In this document: piece after piece, positions 8,826-18,842 of the stretch
How positions within the stretch are numbered: the first letter of the stretch is position 1
Layout of the letters: each line of letters begins with the position of its first letter
NCBI GenBank assembly: GCA_913058495.1
Contig: CAJXQC010000008.1
Coordinates: 1 to 64,000 of the forward strand
Length of the DNA stretch: 64,000 nucleotides
From: an uncultured Balneola sp.
Lineage (GTDB): Bacteria; Bacteroidota; Rhodothermia; Balneolales; Balneolaceae
Direction of reading: 5' to 3'
Program-made: the position numbers and the translations under genes
The notes under the pieces: model-generated
Databases searched by the model: none
What the model was told of the DNA's origin: nothing
What the model saw: the letters and a program-made list of their open reading frames with translations, nothing else

Positions 8826-11333
8826 ATGTATAGAAGTTTAAAAGCTATAATTCTACTTCTTGTTTTATCTACTGCAACATTTGCTCAATTACAGTCGCCT
8901 GCGGAATTTTTAGGGTATGAACTGGGAGAACAATGGACGCCGCATTATAAAGTTCATGCATATTTTAAGCATGTAGCAGAGAATTCTGATATGGTTGAAA
9001 TCGAAAAATACGGCGAAACCTACGAAGGAAGAGAGCTTGTAATCGTAACCGTTTCATCTGTCGAAAATCAAAATCGCTCGGAGGAGATAAGAACAAATAA
9101 TTTGAAACGAGTTGGTTTTATTGATGGAGAACCATCTGCCGATAAAACTCCAATTGTTTGGTTGAGCTATAATGTTCACGGAAATGAAACCTCATCGAGT
9201 GAAGCGGCTTTAAATACGATCTATAAATTAATTACAGAAAAGAGTGAGTGGCTTAATGATGTAATGGTTGTGATGGATCCAATGATCAATCCGGATGGAA
9301 GAGACCGATATGTATATTGGAATAAGTCTGTAACAGGGTCCAAGCCCAACGTAAATCCTGAATCCCGAGAGCACAACGAGCCGTGGCCGGGAGGGCGTAC
9401 AAATCATTACTATTTTGATCTGAACAGAGACTGGGCTTGGCAAACACAAGTAGAAACACAGCATAGAATTCAAACTTATCTATCTTGGATGCCTCATGTA
9501 CATGTGGATTTTCATGAGCAGGGTTTCAACAGCCCGTATTATTTTGCTCCGGCAGCCAGACCATATCACACTGCTATTACCGATTGGCAAAGCGAGTATC
9601 AAACTATGATCGGTAAAAATCATGCAAAGTACTTTGATCAGGAAAACTGGCTGTATTTCACTAAAGAATTTTTTGACCTGTTCTACCCGAGCTATGGTGA
9701 TACATGGCCAACTTTCAACGGCGCTATTGGAATGACCTATGAGCAAGCGGGGCACAGTCGCGGTGGACTTGGTGTGAGAACAGCAGAAGGAGATACATTG
9801 AGGCTTTGGGACAGACTTACTCATCACTCTACAACCGGTCTTTCTACAGTTGAAATAACAGCTGAAAACAAAGAAAGAGTAGTAGATGAATTCTCGAACT
9901 ATTTTCAGCAAACAAGAGAAAATGGAGCCGGGGAATACAAGACATTTGTAGTAAAGAAATCCAGTAATCCTGATAAAGTAGCCAGTTTACTCCAATATTT
10001 GATAAAGCAGAATATTCAGTTTGGAGAAGCAGCAAGCAACTCCCGAATGGAGGGCTATGACTATAAAACGGGTGAAACAGGAAGAGTAAATATCGAAGAA
10101 GGTGATTATGTGATTAGCACTTTTCAGCCTCAGGGGACGTTGGTTCGCGTTCTTTTTGAACCAAAGCCTGAACTGGAAGATTCTCTCACTTATGATATCA
10201 CAGCATGGGAAACTCATTATGCTTATGGATTGGAAGGCTTTGCTGTTAAAGGGAACATTAGCCAACAACCTGTTTCCAGTACAACAACAGGAACCGTTTC
10301 TGCAAATGTAAATAAGCCATATGCTTATCTCGCAAAATGGAATTCTTTGGATGATTTGAAGTATTTGGCAGCTCTTCTTAAAAAAGGAGTAAACGCCCGT
10401 TACGCAGAAGAAGCATTTACATTAAACGGAAATAAATATGAAGCAGGAACGCTTGTAATTACAAGAAACGGTAACGAAAAACTTGGTGATGATTTTGATA
10501 AGATCGTAAAGAAAACGGCAGATGAACTTGGTCGGTTTATTACACCAGTAGCAACCGGATTTGTAAACTCAGGGAAAGACTTCGGATCATCTTCAGTTAA
10601 GTTTTTAACCGCTCCAAAAGTTGGGCTTATTGCAGGTGATGGAACAAGTTCTAACATGGTGGGTCATATATGGCATTATTTTGATCAACAGATCGAATAT
10701 CCTGTAAACCTCATCAACAGAGATGATATTGGATATATAGACTGGCATGAATACGATGTCATGATCATGCCTTCGGGATCTTATGGAAGAACTTTCAATG
10801 AAGATGGACTCAATGATCTGAAAGAATGGATAAGAGGAGGAGGAACTTTGATTGCGGTTGAAGGTGCAAACGGGTTTTTAGCCGGAAAAGATGGATTCAA
10901 CCTTAAGAGAAAGACATCCGAAGAAGATGATGAAAAAGATGAAGATCCAAACGATAAGCTTAAAAAGTATGGAGATTCAAACCGAGCATTTGCATCCCGC
11001 TTAAATGCAGGCTCTATATTTGAACTGTCAATGGATAATACACACCCGCTGGCATTTGGTTATGGAGAAACATATATGTCTTTAAAGCTAGGTTCAACAG
11101 GATACGAATATCTGGATAATGGCTGGAATGTAGGTGCTGCAAAAGCAGGTGCTGTCAGAAGTGGTTTTGTAGGAGCCGATGCAAAAGAAATTTTAGAAAA
11201 TACACTTTCATTCGGAGTTCAGAATATGGGTTCAGGAAAAGTAGTTTATATGATAGATAACCCACTATACCGGGGGTTTTGGCACAATGGAAAACTACTA
11301 TTTGGAAACGCAGTGTTTTTTGTAGGAAATTAA
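8826..11333 (+). CDS. Secreted M14-family zinc carboxypeptidase
   Basis: 835 residues with a signal peptide (MYRSLKAIILLLVLSTATFA). The M14 catalytic domain spans about 25-370: zinc ligands His118 and Glu121 in 'NVHGNETSSSEA', His230 in 'HVDFHEQG', and a candidate catalytic Glu306 in 'GMTYEQAGHSRGG'. The 'DPMINPDGRDRY' block is typical of the family. The C-terminal half (about 600-835) resembles a glutamine-amidotransferase-like fold ('YDVMIMPSGSYGRTFNEDGLNDLKEWI', given here in part only as a sign of that fold). The architecture is typical of large secreted M14 peptidases in Bacteroidota. It has no sorting domain at its C-terminus, so periplasmic location is likely. It diverges from the trypsin-like protease gene. 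Confidence 0.87.
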   Translation: MYRSLKAIILLLVLSTATFAQLQSPAEFLGYELGEQWTPHYKVHAYFKHVAENSDMVEIEKYGETYEGRELVIVTVSSVENQNRSEEIRTNNLKRVGFIDGEPSADKTPIVWLSYNVHGNETSSSEAALNTIYKLITEKSEWLNDVMVVMDPMINPDGRDRYVYWNKSVTGSKPNVNPESREHNEPWPGGRTNHYYFDLNRDWAWQTQVETQHRIQTYLSWMPHVHVDFHEQGFNSPYYFAPAARPYHTAITDWQSEYQTMIGKNHAKYFDQENWLYFTKEFFDLFYPSYGDTWPTFNGAIGMTYEQAGHSRGGLGVRTAEGDTLRLWDRLTHHSTTGLSTVEITAENKERVVDEFSNYFQQTRENGAGEYKTFVVKKSSNPDKVASLLQYLIKQNIQFGEAASNSRMEGYDYKTGETGRVNIEEGDYVISTFQPQGTLVRVLFEPKPELEDSLTYDITAWETHYAYGLEGFAVKGNISQQPVSSTTTGTVSANVNKPYAYLAKWNSLDDLKYLAALLKKGVNARYAEEAFTLNGNKYEAGTLVITRNGNEKLGDDFDKIVKKTADELGRFITPVATGFVNSGKDFGSSSVKFLTAPKVGLIAGDGTSSNMVGHIWHYFDQQIEYPVNLINRDDIGYIDWHEYDVMIMPSGSYGRTFNEDGLNDLKEWIRGGGTLIAVEGANGFLAGKDGFNLKRKTSEEDDEKDEDPNDKLKKYGDSNRAFASRLNAGSIFELSMDNTHPLAFGYGETYMSLKLGSTGYEYLDNGWNVGAAKAGAVRSGFVGADAKEILENTLSFGVQNMGSGKVVYMIDNPLYRGFWHNGKLLFGNAVFFVGN

Positions 11334-11342
11334 GTGACTAAG

Positions 11343-11372
11343 GGAGCTGGTAATTATTTTTTAACCAGCTCC
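11343..11372. terminator. Hairpin between convergent genes
   Basis: GGAGCTGGT (11343-11351) pairs with ACCAGCTCC (11364-11372) across a 12-base AT-rich loop. It lies where the carboxypeptidase (plus) and the TPR lipoprotein (minus) converge and overlaps the latter's last codons. No T-run follows the stem on either strand, so it is a weak terminator candidate. Confidence 0.35.
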
Positions 11373-12277
11373 GCTTCACTTGCTATAAATCCAAATGAAG
11401 CCCAGTTCCCGGCATCATAAATTCTTTGCCAGATTTCCATCGCGCGGTCTTTTCTTCCATTAATATAATGCCAGTTTCCTATTCCGTATCCAAGAGTTGT
11501 GTTACTTAAAGCATCAGTTTCTGTATCTAATAGTGCATTGGGGTCAAATTCTCCTTTAAATACTAAAAGCAGTTTATGGTAACTGTCATTCTCAACGATA
11601 TTCATTTCTGATCTGACAGGATCTATGATCTTACCCGCAAATTCGTCCTGGCCGTCCCGCCGGAGGCTCATATAGTACCAATATAACGCTGCAGTCATCA
11701 TGTCATCATTTGTGCTTGCATTGATGCATTCTGCGTATGCTTTTTGGGCGTTTTCAAAATCATTGGTCAAATAATAAGCTAAACCAAGGTGGTACCAAAT
11801 ATTTGTATGTAAACTACTTTTAGGTTGGTTCATTTCATTCGGAAGACCGTCCTGCTCAAGAATATCTTCTGTATCTTTGATGAGCTCTGATGCTTTTTTC
11901 AGATCTTCAATAGCAAGATCGAAAACACGCAGAGAAATATAGCGATGCCCCCGGTGTCGGTATAGGGCAGGATTCTTAGAGTCTTGCTCAATTCTTTTCG
12001 ATAACAGATCGATCGCATTTCTGTATTCACCATTATATCCTAAATACCGAGCTTCCCAGATCACAGCTTCGGTTTCAGCGTCTCTTGATCTTTCCAACAG
12101 TATCAAAGAGTCAATGCGTTCAGCAAGTTCCTGTGGCAACATTGAGCTATTTGTTTGCAAGGTATCCCCTAAAAGAGAAACAGTTTGTACACCCTTAGGA
12201 AGAGTTGTGTATTTTGGAGCAGGGGTTGAACAAGCTAGAATAAGTCCAGTAAAAATTATAACTGATAAGTATTTCAT
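11354..12277 (-). CDS. TPR-repeat lipoprotein
   Basis: 307 residues beginning MKYLSVIIFTGLILACST, a lipoprotein signal with the lipid-modified cysteine at position 16. Residues ~70-230 hold degenerate tetratricopeptide repeats ('EYRNAIDLLSKRIEQDSKNPALYRHRGHR', quoted only to its repeat core A-I-L...A-Y-R-G; and 'LGLAYYLTNDFENAQKAYAEC'). It therefore probably anchors to a membrane face and binds other proteins. It lies 79 bases after the TolC-like gene on the same strand and may be part of that transcript, but nothing in the sequence ties it to efflux. It is not assignable to a named family. Confidence 0.7.
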   Translation of the reverse strand: MKYLSVIIFTGLILACSTPAPKYTTLPKGVQTVSLLGDTLQTNSSMLPQELAERIDSLILLERSRDAETEAVIWEARYLGYNGEYRNAIDLLSKRIEQDSKNPALYRHRGHRYISLRVFDLAIEDLKKASELIKDTEDILEQDGLPNEMNQPKSSLHTNIWYHLGLAYYLTNDFENAQKAYAECINASTNDDMMTAALYWYYMSLRRDGQDEFAGKIIDPVRSEMNIVENDSYHKLLLVFKGEFDPNALLDTETDALSNTTLGYGIGNWHYINGRKDRAMEIWQRIYDAGNWASFGFIASEAELVKK

Positions 12278-12355
12278 AAATCAGATTTGGTAGTTAGTTA
12301 ATCCCTAAATGTAGGAAATACTAAAGAAGTACTAAAATCTGAAAGTAATTAATCC

Positions 12356-13825
12356 TTATAAATCTATTTCATGATAGATGGGTTGATCTTTTGCAAAATC
12401 ATATAAAGTAAGTCGGCGTAAGTTATAATATCCTGACCAGTAATTTCTTAGAGCTTGAATATAGTTTCTTCGAGCACTGTCTTTTTCATTTTGAGCGATA
12501 AAAAGATTAGTGATGTCAATTTTTCCAATCAAATATCTGTTTTTTGAAACATCATACCGACGGTCAGCAATGTTATCAGAAATTTCAGCAAGCTCAACTT
12601 GACCCTTCAACAGTTCAAACTCACGGACAGTACTTCTTACACTCAACTCAAACTGTAAACGTTGATATTCAATGCTGTTTGCAGTTGCCAGTTGTTGATT
12701 CCGAGCCGCTTTAACCTGAGCTATATTTTTTCCCCAGTTAAAGATGGGAATTTGAAAGCCAATGTTAAAAGACTTCAGGTCGCCGGGATTGTTATATACT
12801 TCTGCAAAATCAATAGCAGTATCATTAAGGCCATATTCGGCACGTAAATTTGCTGTAAAACTTCCGTTTCGTTTTGCCTGATCGTATGCTTGATTAGCTT
12901 GTATTTCATCTAATCTGAATTGCAGTGACTGGCTGTTATTTTCTAATGCCAGAGTAAGTGCTTTATCAAAATTAAGATCAACGTCAGGTGCTGTTTCCGG
13001 GGCCTGAACTTCAATTTGTATATCATCATCGAGGCCTAAAAGCGCTTTAAAAGTCTCTTCTGCTCTTTGATAACTTAATTTAGCATTGGTAAGTGAAGCT
13101 TCTGCATTTCTGTACGCGAGTTCAGTTTGAAGTAAGTCGTTTTCAGCCAGGCTTCCTACCTCAAATCTTCCTTTTGAGATGTTATAGATTGAATCATTAA
13201 CAGTAACATTAAAATCAGCTATCTCAACATTGATCTTTGAAATCAAAACATCAAAAAAGCTTTGTGTAACGGTAAAAGAAAGATCTTCAAGGTCTTCAAC
13301 AAATTGCTTTTCAGCGATCCTAAACCTAAGAGGTTCAATTCTGTTTCTCCATTTCAAATTGTTATACTGGAAAAGAGGTTGGTTATATACAATACTGATT
13401 GGAGTGCTGGACCATTCATAGCTTTTCTCACCTTTGAAAATTCCTAATCTGTTCAGGCTTGATGTAACAGAAACAGAACCCCCAGTTGGAAGAATAGCCT
13501 GGTTGATGGAAAGCCCCAGGTTAGCATTTGAATTATTAAAACTTACATTTTGAATTCCTTCAGTGGTATTGACCGTTTGTGCCCCAAGTCGGTAATTTGG
13601 AATATTTCCTGCAAGCTCTAAACTTGGAAGAAGGTCGGCTCTGAACGATTTATATCTCCATTTAGAAGCAATTAAACTGAAAGTTGCAGCTCTGGATAGA
13701 GGGCTGTTATCTTTTGCTATTTCAATACTTTCTTCGAGAGTTAAGGTTCTGACAGACTGAGCGTTGATCTGAATAGTTCCAAGAAGAAGTATTACAAATA
13801 AGGAAAATAAAGTTCTTTTATTCAT
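12356..13825 (-). CDS. TolC-family outer-membrane efflux protein
   Basis: 489 residues with a signal peptide ending INAQ. Two halves each contain the long alpha-helical pattern of TolC proteins ('LTLEESIEIAKDNSP', 'DLLQTELAYRNAEASLTNAKLSYQRAEETF', cited by their heptad pattern, and 'ALTLALENNSQSLQFRLD'). TolC trimers form an outer-membrane barrel with a periplasmic tunnel. The gene overlaps the end of the permease gene by 8 bases, so translation is coupled. With the adaptor upstream it makes three parts of a tripartite efflux pump; the ATPase is missing from the operon. Confidence 0.88.
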   Translation of the reverse strand: MNKRTLFSLFVILLLGTIQINAQSVRTLTLEESIEIAKDNSPLSRAATFSLIASKWRYKSFRADLLPSLELAGNIPNYRLGAQTVNTTEGIQNVSFNNSNANLGLSINQAILPTGGSVSVTSSLNRLGIFKGEKSYEWSSTPISIVYNQPLFQYNNLKWRNRIEPLRFRIAEKQFVEDLEDLSFTVTQSFFDVLISKINVEIADFNVTVNDSIYNISKGRFEVGSLAENDLLQTELAYRNAEASLTNAKLSYQRAEETFKALLGLDDDIQIEVQAPETAPDVDLNFDKALTLALENNSQSLQFRLDEIQANQAYDQAKRNGSFTANLRAEYGLNDTAIDFAEVYNNPGDLKSFNIGFQIPIFNWGKNIAQVKAARNQQLATANSIEYQRLQFELSVRSTVREFELLKGQVELAEISDNIADRRYDVSKNRYLIGKIDITNLFIAQNEKDSARRNYIQALRNYWSGYYNLRRLTLYDFAKDQPIYHEIDL

Positions 13826-15176
13826 GTCTTAATGCGTGTACAGGGTCTTGTTGAGCGGCGCGTTTTGCAGGAAAAAAGCCGAAGACAACTCCAATTAATA
13901 GCGCCACGCCAAATGAAATGAAAATTGATATGGGAGTAACAATGGTGGCTATATCGGCAGTGGCTTCAATGGCAAAACTGAAAAGCATTCCGAGAATAAT
14001 GCCTAAAATACCACCGGTAATACTAATGGTAAGTGCTTCTGTTAAAAACTGTAATTCGATGTCCTTTTTTTGTGCTCCTACCGCCATTCTGACTCCGATT
14101 TCACGGTAGCGTTCAACAACTGAAGCCAGCATGATATTCATAATACCAATCCCTCCAACGATCAAAGAAATAGAGGCGATAGAAGAAAGAACGATATTGA
14201 AAATTCGCTTTGTTCGCTGCTCTTGTTGAAGAAGCTGTTCGGGAACAATGATCTCAAAATCCACGACGTCATTGTGCCGTCGTTTAAGCATACGTGACAA
14301 CACTTCAGCTATAGGGACGCTGTACTTAGTGTCACTTACTCTTACAATGAGTTTGTCCAGTTGATTGTAATTTCCATCTCCACCTTTTCCCGAACTGTTT
14401 GAACTCACCATCATCCCTCCTCCGAAAAAAACAGTAGAGCTTCCACCACTTAAATCTTTTTTTGTAAGAAGAGCGCGGTTTTTAAAACGAAGTAATACAG
14501 TTGTTGCAGGAGCAAAAATATCCAGATTGTAATTTCTGATTCCGAGACTTTCAATGTTCTCAGTAGACAGATCTCTCTTTTTGAGAACCCCAACTACAGT
14601 TAACCAAAGATGACCTACTTTGATTTTTTTACCTATAGGGTCTTGTCCTGCAAAGAATTTTGAACGTACGTCATAGCCTATAATACAAACAGGAGAAGAG
14701 CTTTCGATTTGTGCATCAGAAAAATTTGACCCACTTATTACTTCAAAATTATTGATGTTGAAATAATCATCATTAACACCAACCAGTTTACCCGTTCTCA
14801 TTCGGGCGTTTCGAATGAAATTTGTTTCATACACAATTTCGGGGCTGACAAATTCAATTTCCGGTAATACAGACTGAATGCTTCTTAAATCTTCAAGGGT
14901 TAAACCGGGAGAAAATCTCTTGCTTTCTTCAGTAGCATTTTCTTCATCAATCTGACCTTCTTCCTGTTCAATCACCGGTTGAATAATCACATTATTAGTA
15001 CCCAACAATTGCATTTGAGAAAGCACTTCTTGTTGAGCTCCGGTACCAATAGCCAGCATTGCTATTACAGAGCCAACGCCAAAAATTATTCCAAGAGAAG
15101 TAAGAAATGCCCGCAACTTGTTTCTGCGGATAGCTTCTATGGCTATATCAAAATTATAAAGAATTTTTTGAAGCAC
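13818..15176 (-). CDS. MacB/FtsX-like ABC transporter permease
   Basis: 452 residues. One N-terminal membrane helix ('AFLTSLGIIFGVGSVIAMLAIG') is followed by a large periplasmic domain (about 50-310, MacB_PCD-like, 'GVNDDYFNINNFEVISGSNFS') and three C-terminal helices with the FtsX signature ('IVGGIGIMNIMLASVVERYREIG', 'GVRMAVGAQKKDI', 'GFFPAKRAAQQDPVHALRHE'). It has no nucleotide-binding domain, unlike full-length MacB, so it needs a separate ATPase. It lies 9 bases after the adaptor gene and overlaps tolC. It probably works as a mechanotransmission exporter of the MacAB-TolC type; the cargo is unknown. Confidence 0.88.
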   Translation of the reverse strand: MLQKILYNFDIAIEAIRRNKLRAFLTSLGIIFGVGSVIAMLAIGTGAQQEVLSQMQLLGTNNVIIQPVIEQEEGQIDEENATEESKRFSPGLTLEDLRSIQSVLPEIEFVSPEIVYETNFIRNARMRTGKLVGVNDDYFNINNFEVISGSNFSDAQIESSSPVCIIGYDVRSKFFAGQDPIGKKIKVGHLWLTVVGVLKKRDLSTENIESLGIRNYNLDIFAPATTVLLRFKNRALLTKKDLSGGSSTVFFGGGMMVSSNSSGKGGDGNYNQLDKLIVRVSDTKYSVPIAEVLSRMLKRRHNDVVDFEIIVPEQLLQQEQRTKRIFNIVLSSIASISLIVGGIGIMNIMLASVVERYREIGVRMAVGAQKKDIELQFLTEALTISITGGILGIILGMLFSFAIEATADIATIVTPISIFISFGVALLIGVVFGFFPAKRAAQQDPVHALRHE

Positions 15177-15185
15177 GTGGAATGA

Positions 15186-16448
15186 TTAGTTGTTTGAGGT
15201 GATATCGTCTTTCAGATAAGATTTTGTTATTCCTGAAGTGTCTTCAGGCATCGACAGATATAAACGGTCATCCATCGAAACTCCGCGATGAATAACGGCC
15301 TCGTTTTCATTGATCAATCCAAGCTCTACCTGCTGCATTTTTGAACCAATACCATCTCTCAAAAATACAAAGCTCAGAGAATCCTGTGCATGAATAGTTT
15401 CTAAAGGAATCGAAATAGCATTATCAAGCTTGTCAATCTGGATTTCATTACTAGTGGTCATGGCAGGACGTAATAAACTATCCGTTCCTGCTATTTCAAT
15501 AATAACTTCGTAGACTTTTGAGTCAGAGTTCGGACGCTGCTCACCGATATTTGCTACGCTGGTTACGGTACCATCCAGAATTTTACCCTGTACGGCATCT
15601 AAGCCAACAATTACTTTTTGGCCCTCTTTTACTTTCTGAATATCAATTTCATTAACATATGTAAGAGACTCCATAACGGTGAAGTCAGGAAGCTCAGCTA
15701 CTATAGGATTCCATGCACTAATGTCTTCTCCAACAGTAACTTTACTTCCATTCCAGTTACGCTTATAGATCAACATTCCTTTATCAGGAGCATAAACTGT
15801 GAATTCGCTCATTAGAGTCTGAATTTTGTTAAGCTCGTTCTGCTTTTTTGAAAGCTCAGCCTCGATCTCACTGATTTTAGCGACAGCTTGTTTTACTTTA
15901 GTCTGATAGTTCTTCTTTTCCTGAGACAGAGTTCTTTTAGCTTTGTCCAGCTCAATTTCAGCTTGTCTTTGAACGGCAGGTGATTCATATTTCGATTGTT
16001 CAACAGCTATTTCACGTTCTTCAAGGGCATATTCGAGATTTATGAGATTGTCTCGGGCTTGAGAGAGTGTAAGTGTGCTGTCTAATTGAGCCTGAGTAAC
16101 CTGAGATTGAGCTTGTTGAACCTCAAGTTGTGCATCCTGCATTTTGGCAAGTATTGGTGAGCGGTCAAGTTCCGCAACAAAATCTCCTTCTTGTACAATT
16201 GAACCCTCAGGAATCAAACGTTGGATCTTCATATTGTTAATACGAAAATCTCTAACACCCTGTGGTCCCTTAATTTCTGTTGAGTTCTTAGCTCTAAGTT
16301 CCCCGGTGCTAATTACCTCAACTACAAATTCACCTTGTCTTGGAGACGTGTAGAGTTCGGTTGTTTCATCATTATTGCCTCCGAAAACCATCCATAAAAC
16401 CACAACGGATAGTACAAGAGCAATGGGAAGAATTAATTTCTTTTGCAT
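15186..16448 (-). CDS. Periplasmic adaptor (HlyD/MacA-like) of an efflux pump
   Basis: 420 residues with one N-terminal membrane segment (ILPIALVLSVVVLWMVFGG). Next come a split lipoyl-like beta domain ('GSIVQEGDFVAELD'), a long helical hairpin of about 120 residues rich in Q, K and E, and a second lipoyl half ('FTVYAPDKGMLIY') followed by beta-barrel domains ('VIVGLDAVQGKILDGTVTSVA'). This is the membrane-fusion/adaptor layout. It is the first gene of adaptor-permease-TolC on the minus strand, 9 bases before the permease. The transcript probably starts in the ~100 bases between it and the cotransporter gene's 3' end. Confidence 0.85.
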   Translation of the reverse strand: MQKKLILPIALVLSVVVLWMVFGGNNDETTELYTSPRQGEFVVEVISTGELRAKNSTEIKGPQGVRDFRINNMKIQRLIPEGSIVQEGDFVAELDRSPILAKMQDAQLEVQQAQSQVTQAQLDSTLTLSQARDNLINLEYALEEREIAVEQSKYESPAVQRQAEIELDKAKRTLSQEKKNYQTKVKQAVAKISEIEAELSKKQNELNKIQTLMSEFTVYAPDKGMLIYKRNWNGSKVTVGEDISAWNPIVAELPDFTVMESLTYVNEIDIQKVKEGQKVIVGLDAVQGKILDGTVTSVANIGEQRPNSDSKVYEVIIEIAGTDSLLRPAMTTSNEIQIDKLDNAISIPLETIHAQDSLSFVFLRDGIGSKMQQVELGLINENEAVIHRGVSMDDRLYLSMPEDTSGITKSYLKDDITSNN

Positions 16449-16551
16449 AATATTGTAAGTTTGAATTCCCCTAATAATACGAATTTAGAGTTAGACGAAC
16501 CTACTAATAGAATAGTTTTACAAAGTGAGGACTTTTTACAGGTATTATCAA

Positions 16552-18789
16552 TCAGTCTTCCTGAAATTCGTCCTGCTGATAAAGTACTTCACCATATGAA
16601 ATTTCTTCACCGGCCAAAACCAGTATTGTCGTTGGCAGTCCTTTTAATCGTTTCTGGATATTTCCATAGTAATTTAGGAAATTTTCATCGGGCTCTGCCA
16701 TTCCCATAAAAATCAGATCGGTTTCTTTTGATGACTCATGAAGGATTTCATCGAAAGATCTTCCGTTCGAAACAATAACCTGAGCTTTTGCACCAGTCCT
16801 GAGTTTTCGGCTGATTTCGGTAAGGTTTTTTTGGGCATCTTCTGCTCCCTTTTCGGAGCCAACCACCATTTTAAGATATACTTCTGCGTCAAACCAGCTT
16901 CTGCTACTCTGGAGCAGGTAACCCAAAATCATCATCAACCCACCATTACCTTTCAAACCGCCCCACCAGATGTCAATTCTCTTTTTCTTGCCAAATCCCT
17001 TCTGTTTATCATCATGAACAATAAGAACATTTCGCTGAAGTCGATGAAAAGTGGAGATCATCTGGCAATAATCTTTTCGAATAGCTTCATTTTCGCTGTC
17101 ACCAAGAATGATGGTATTGGGAACCAACGCTCCAAGTCCGTACGCTTCTACTAAACGTTCTCCCCCTTTAAACGGGTCGTCTGCAGTCAGAACTTTTACT
17201 AATCCCTGAATTCCTCTTTTAGCCAAAAACTCACGAATATTGTCTTCAATCGTGTTTTGATGTTCTACCGAAAATTTATCATTCGTAATTACCGTTGATA
17301 CTGTTAACAAGCCACGGTTGTGAGTTATTGAAGAAGCCAGATCTATCAAATGCCACCTTTTAGTGGGAGCTCCGGAAAGAACTAACGGATTTGGACGCCA
17401 CGTTTTTGAATCTTCTTCCACACGTATTCTTAGTAAACCGGCTCGGGTAATGGCCATCCAGATTCCGCGACGAACATCACCCCAGGTGGATTGCAGTTCT
17501 CTTCGCTCCAGCCAGAAATAAATGGCTAACACAAAAACAAAAGCTACAATCGTGGCTGTGGCATTGATCAGAAACATCACGGCAATACAACCAATTGCAC
17601 CAACTATGGAAAACACCCAATGAACTTTAAATTTTGGCCTGAAAGATGGACTTCCAAGAATACGCTCTATTCCTGCAGTAATATTTAAGACTCCATATGT
17701 TGTTAGGAAAAACATGGTAAGAACAGGAGCAATAAGATCAAGATCTCCGAAATAAACTGCCGCTAAAGCGAAACCTAAAGTTACAATGGTTCCCATTCTT
17801 GGGGCGTCATCGTCACCTGAGCCCTGACCTAGAAAGTGCATCCATTTCGGTAAAACACGGTCGCGGGCTAAAGCCTGAAGTACTCTGGGTGCGCCCAAAA
17901 TACTTCCAAGGGCGCTGGATAGTGTAGCCCCCCAAACACCGATCAAAATAGCATCACCCCAGTATGAGATCTGGCGCATGATCAAAGGATTTTCAATCAA
18001 TGTTAAAGCGTCTGCCCTGTTTGCTAAAATAATGGGAAGTCCCATATAAATCAGATAACCAACTCCAACTGCAGCGAAGGTTCCCATAGGAATAGATTTC
18101 CCGGGCTCTTTTAGATCACCACTCATGTTTACGCCTGCCATGATCCCGGTTACAGCAGGGAAGAATACAGCAAAGACTACCCAAAAAGGTTCTGAATTTC
18201 TCTCGGCAGCACCCCAAAGTTCAATTTCTGTTGGTTCTATGGGTTTGCCAAATAATAGAGAAAGCAATGAAATCCCAATTCCGAACATGATAAAATATTG
18301 AGCACGAATTGCTGTTTTTGCAGAAACCAAAGCCAGAACAGTAACTAAAATTGTAGTGGCAATACCTACTAATTTAAAATTTAGCTCCGGAAAAACCTGA
18401 ACAACACTTTCCGCAAACCCAACAGTGTAAAGGGCTACAGATAATGCCTGAGCTATATAAAGTGGAATTCCAATTGCTCCACCGGATTCGATCCCTAAAG
18501 AACGGCTGATCATATAGTAAGCACCTCCACCTCGAACGCGCTGATCCGTAGCAATGGAAGCAATAGAAAGGGCTGTCAAAAAAGTAATAGCTGTGGAAAG
18601 TGTAACTATTATAAGTGTGCCAATGAGTCCGACATTACCTACTACCCAGCCAAATCGCAGGTACATGATAACGCCGAGAATGGTAAGAATGGATGGAGTG
18701 AAAACACCGCCAAATGTTCCCAGGCCATCCTTGGAACTCTCTATTACACTTTCGGCCTTTGGCGCATTATTGATAAACGGAATTTTCAT
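16552..18789 (-). CDS. SLC12-like cation-chloride cotransporter / APC superfamily permease
   Basis: 745 residues. The first ~440 contain about 12 membrane helices with the APC signature 'TFGGVFTPSILTILGVIMYLR' (shown by its G-F-P-G core), 'GGGAYYMISRSLGIESGG' and 'AGVNMSGDLKEPGKSIP', which are characteristic of the Na-K-Cl cotransporter family rather than amino-acid permeases. The C-terminal ~300 residues are soluble and resemble the SLC12 regulatory tail, with 'IIWGG'-like segments ('RIDIWWGGLKGNGGLMMILGYLL', core WWGG) and a USP-like end ('ETDLIFMGMAEP', 'TTILVLAGEE'). It probably carries ions across the inner membrane; ion specificity is not readable by eye. It appears to be transcribed alone. 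Confidence 0.82.
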   Translation of the reverse strand: MKIPFINNAPKAESVIESSKDGLGTFGGVFTPSILTILGVIMYLRFGWVVGNVGLIGTLIIVTLSTAITFLTALSIASIATDQRVRGGGAYYMISRSLGIESGGAIGIPLYIAQALSVALYTVGFAESVVQVFPELNFKLVGIATTILVTVLALVSAKTAIRAQYFIMFGIGISLLSLLFGKPIEPTEIELWGAAERNSEPFWVVFAVFFPAVTGIMAGVNMSGDLKEPGKSIPMGTFAAVGVGYLIYMGLPIILANRADALTLIENPLIMRQISYWGDAILIGVWGATLSSALGSILGAPRVLQALARDRVLPKWMHFLGQGSGDDDAPRMGTIVTLGFALAAVYFGDLDLIAPVLTMFFLTTYGVLNITAGIERILGSPSFRPKFKVHWVFSIVGAIGCIAVMFLINATATIVAFVFVLAIYFWLERRELQSTWGDVRRGIWMAITRAGLLRIRVEEDSKTWRPNPLVLSGAPTKRWHLIDLASSITHNRGLLTVSTVITNDKFSVEHQNTIEDNIREFLAKRGIQGLVKVLTADDPFKGGERLVEAYGLGALVPNTIILGDSENEAIRKDYCQMISTFHRLQRNVLIVHDDKQKGFGKKKRIDIWWGGLKGNGGLMMILGYLLQSSRSWFDAEVYLKMVVGSEKGAEDAQKNLTEISRKLRTGAKAQVIVSNGRSFDEILHESSKETDLIFMGMAEPDENFLNYYGNIQKRLKGLPTTILVLAGEEISYGEVLYQQDEFQED

Positions 18790-18842
18790 TTACCAACTGA
18801 GATTGAAGTGCGAATATTAAGCTGAGAAGTAAAGATCACTTT

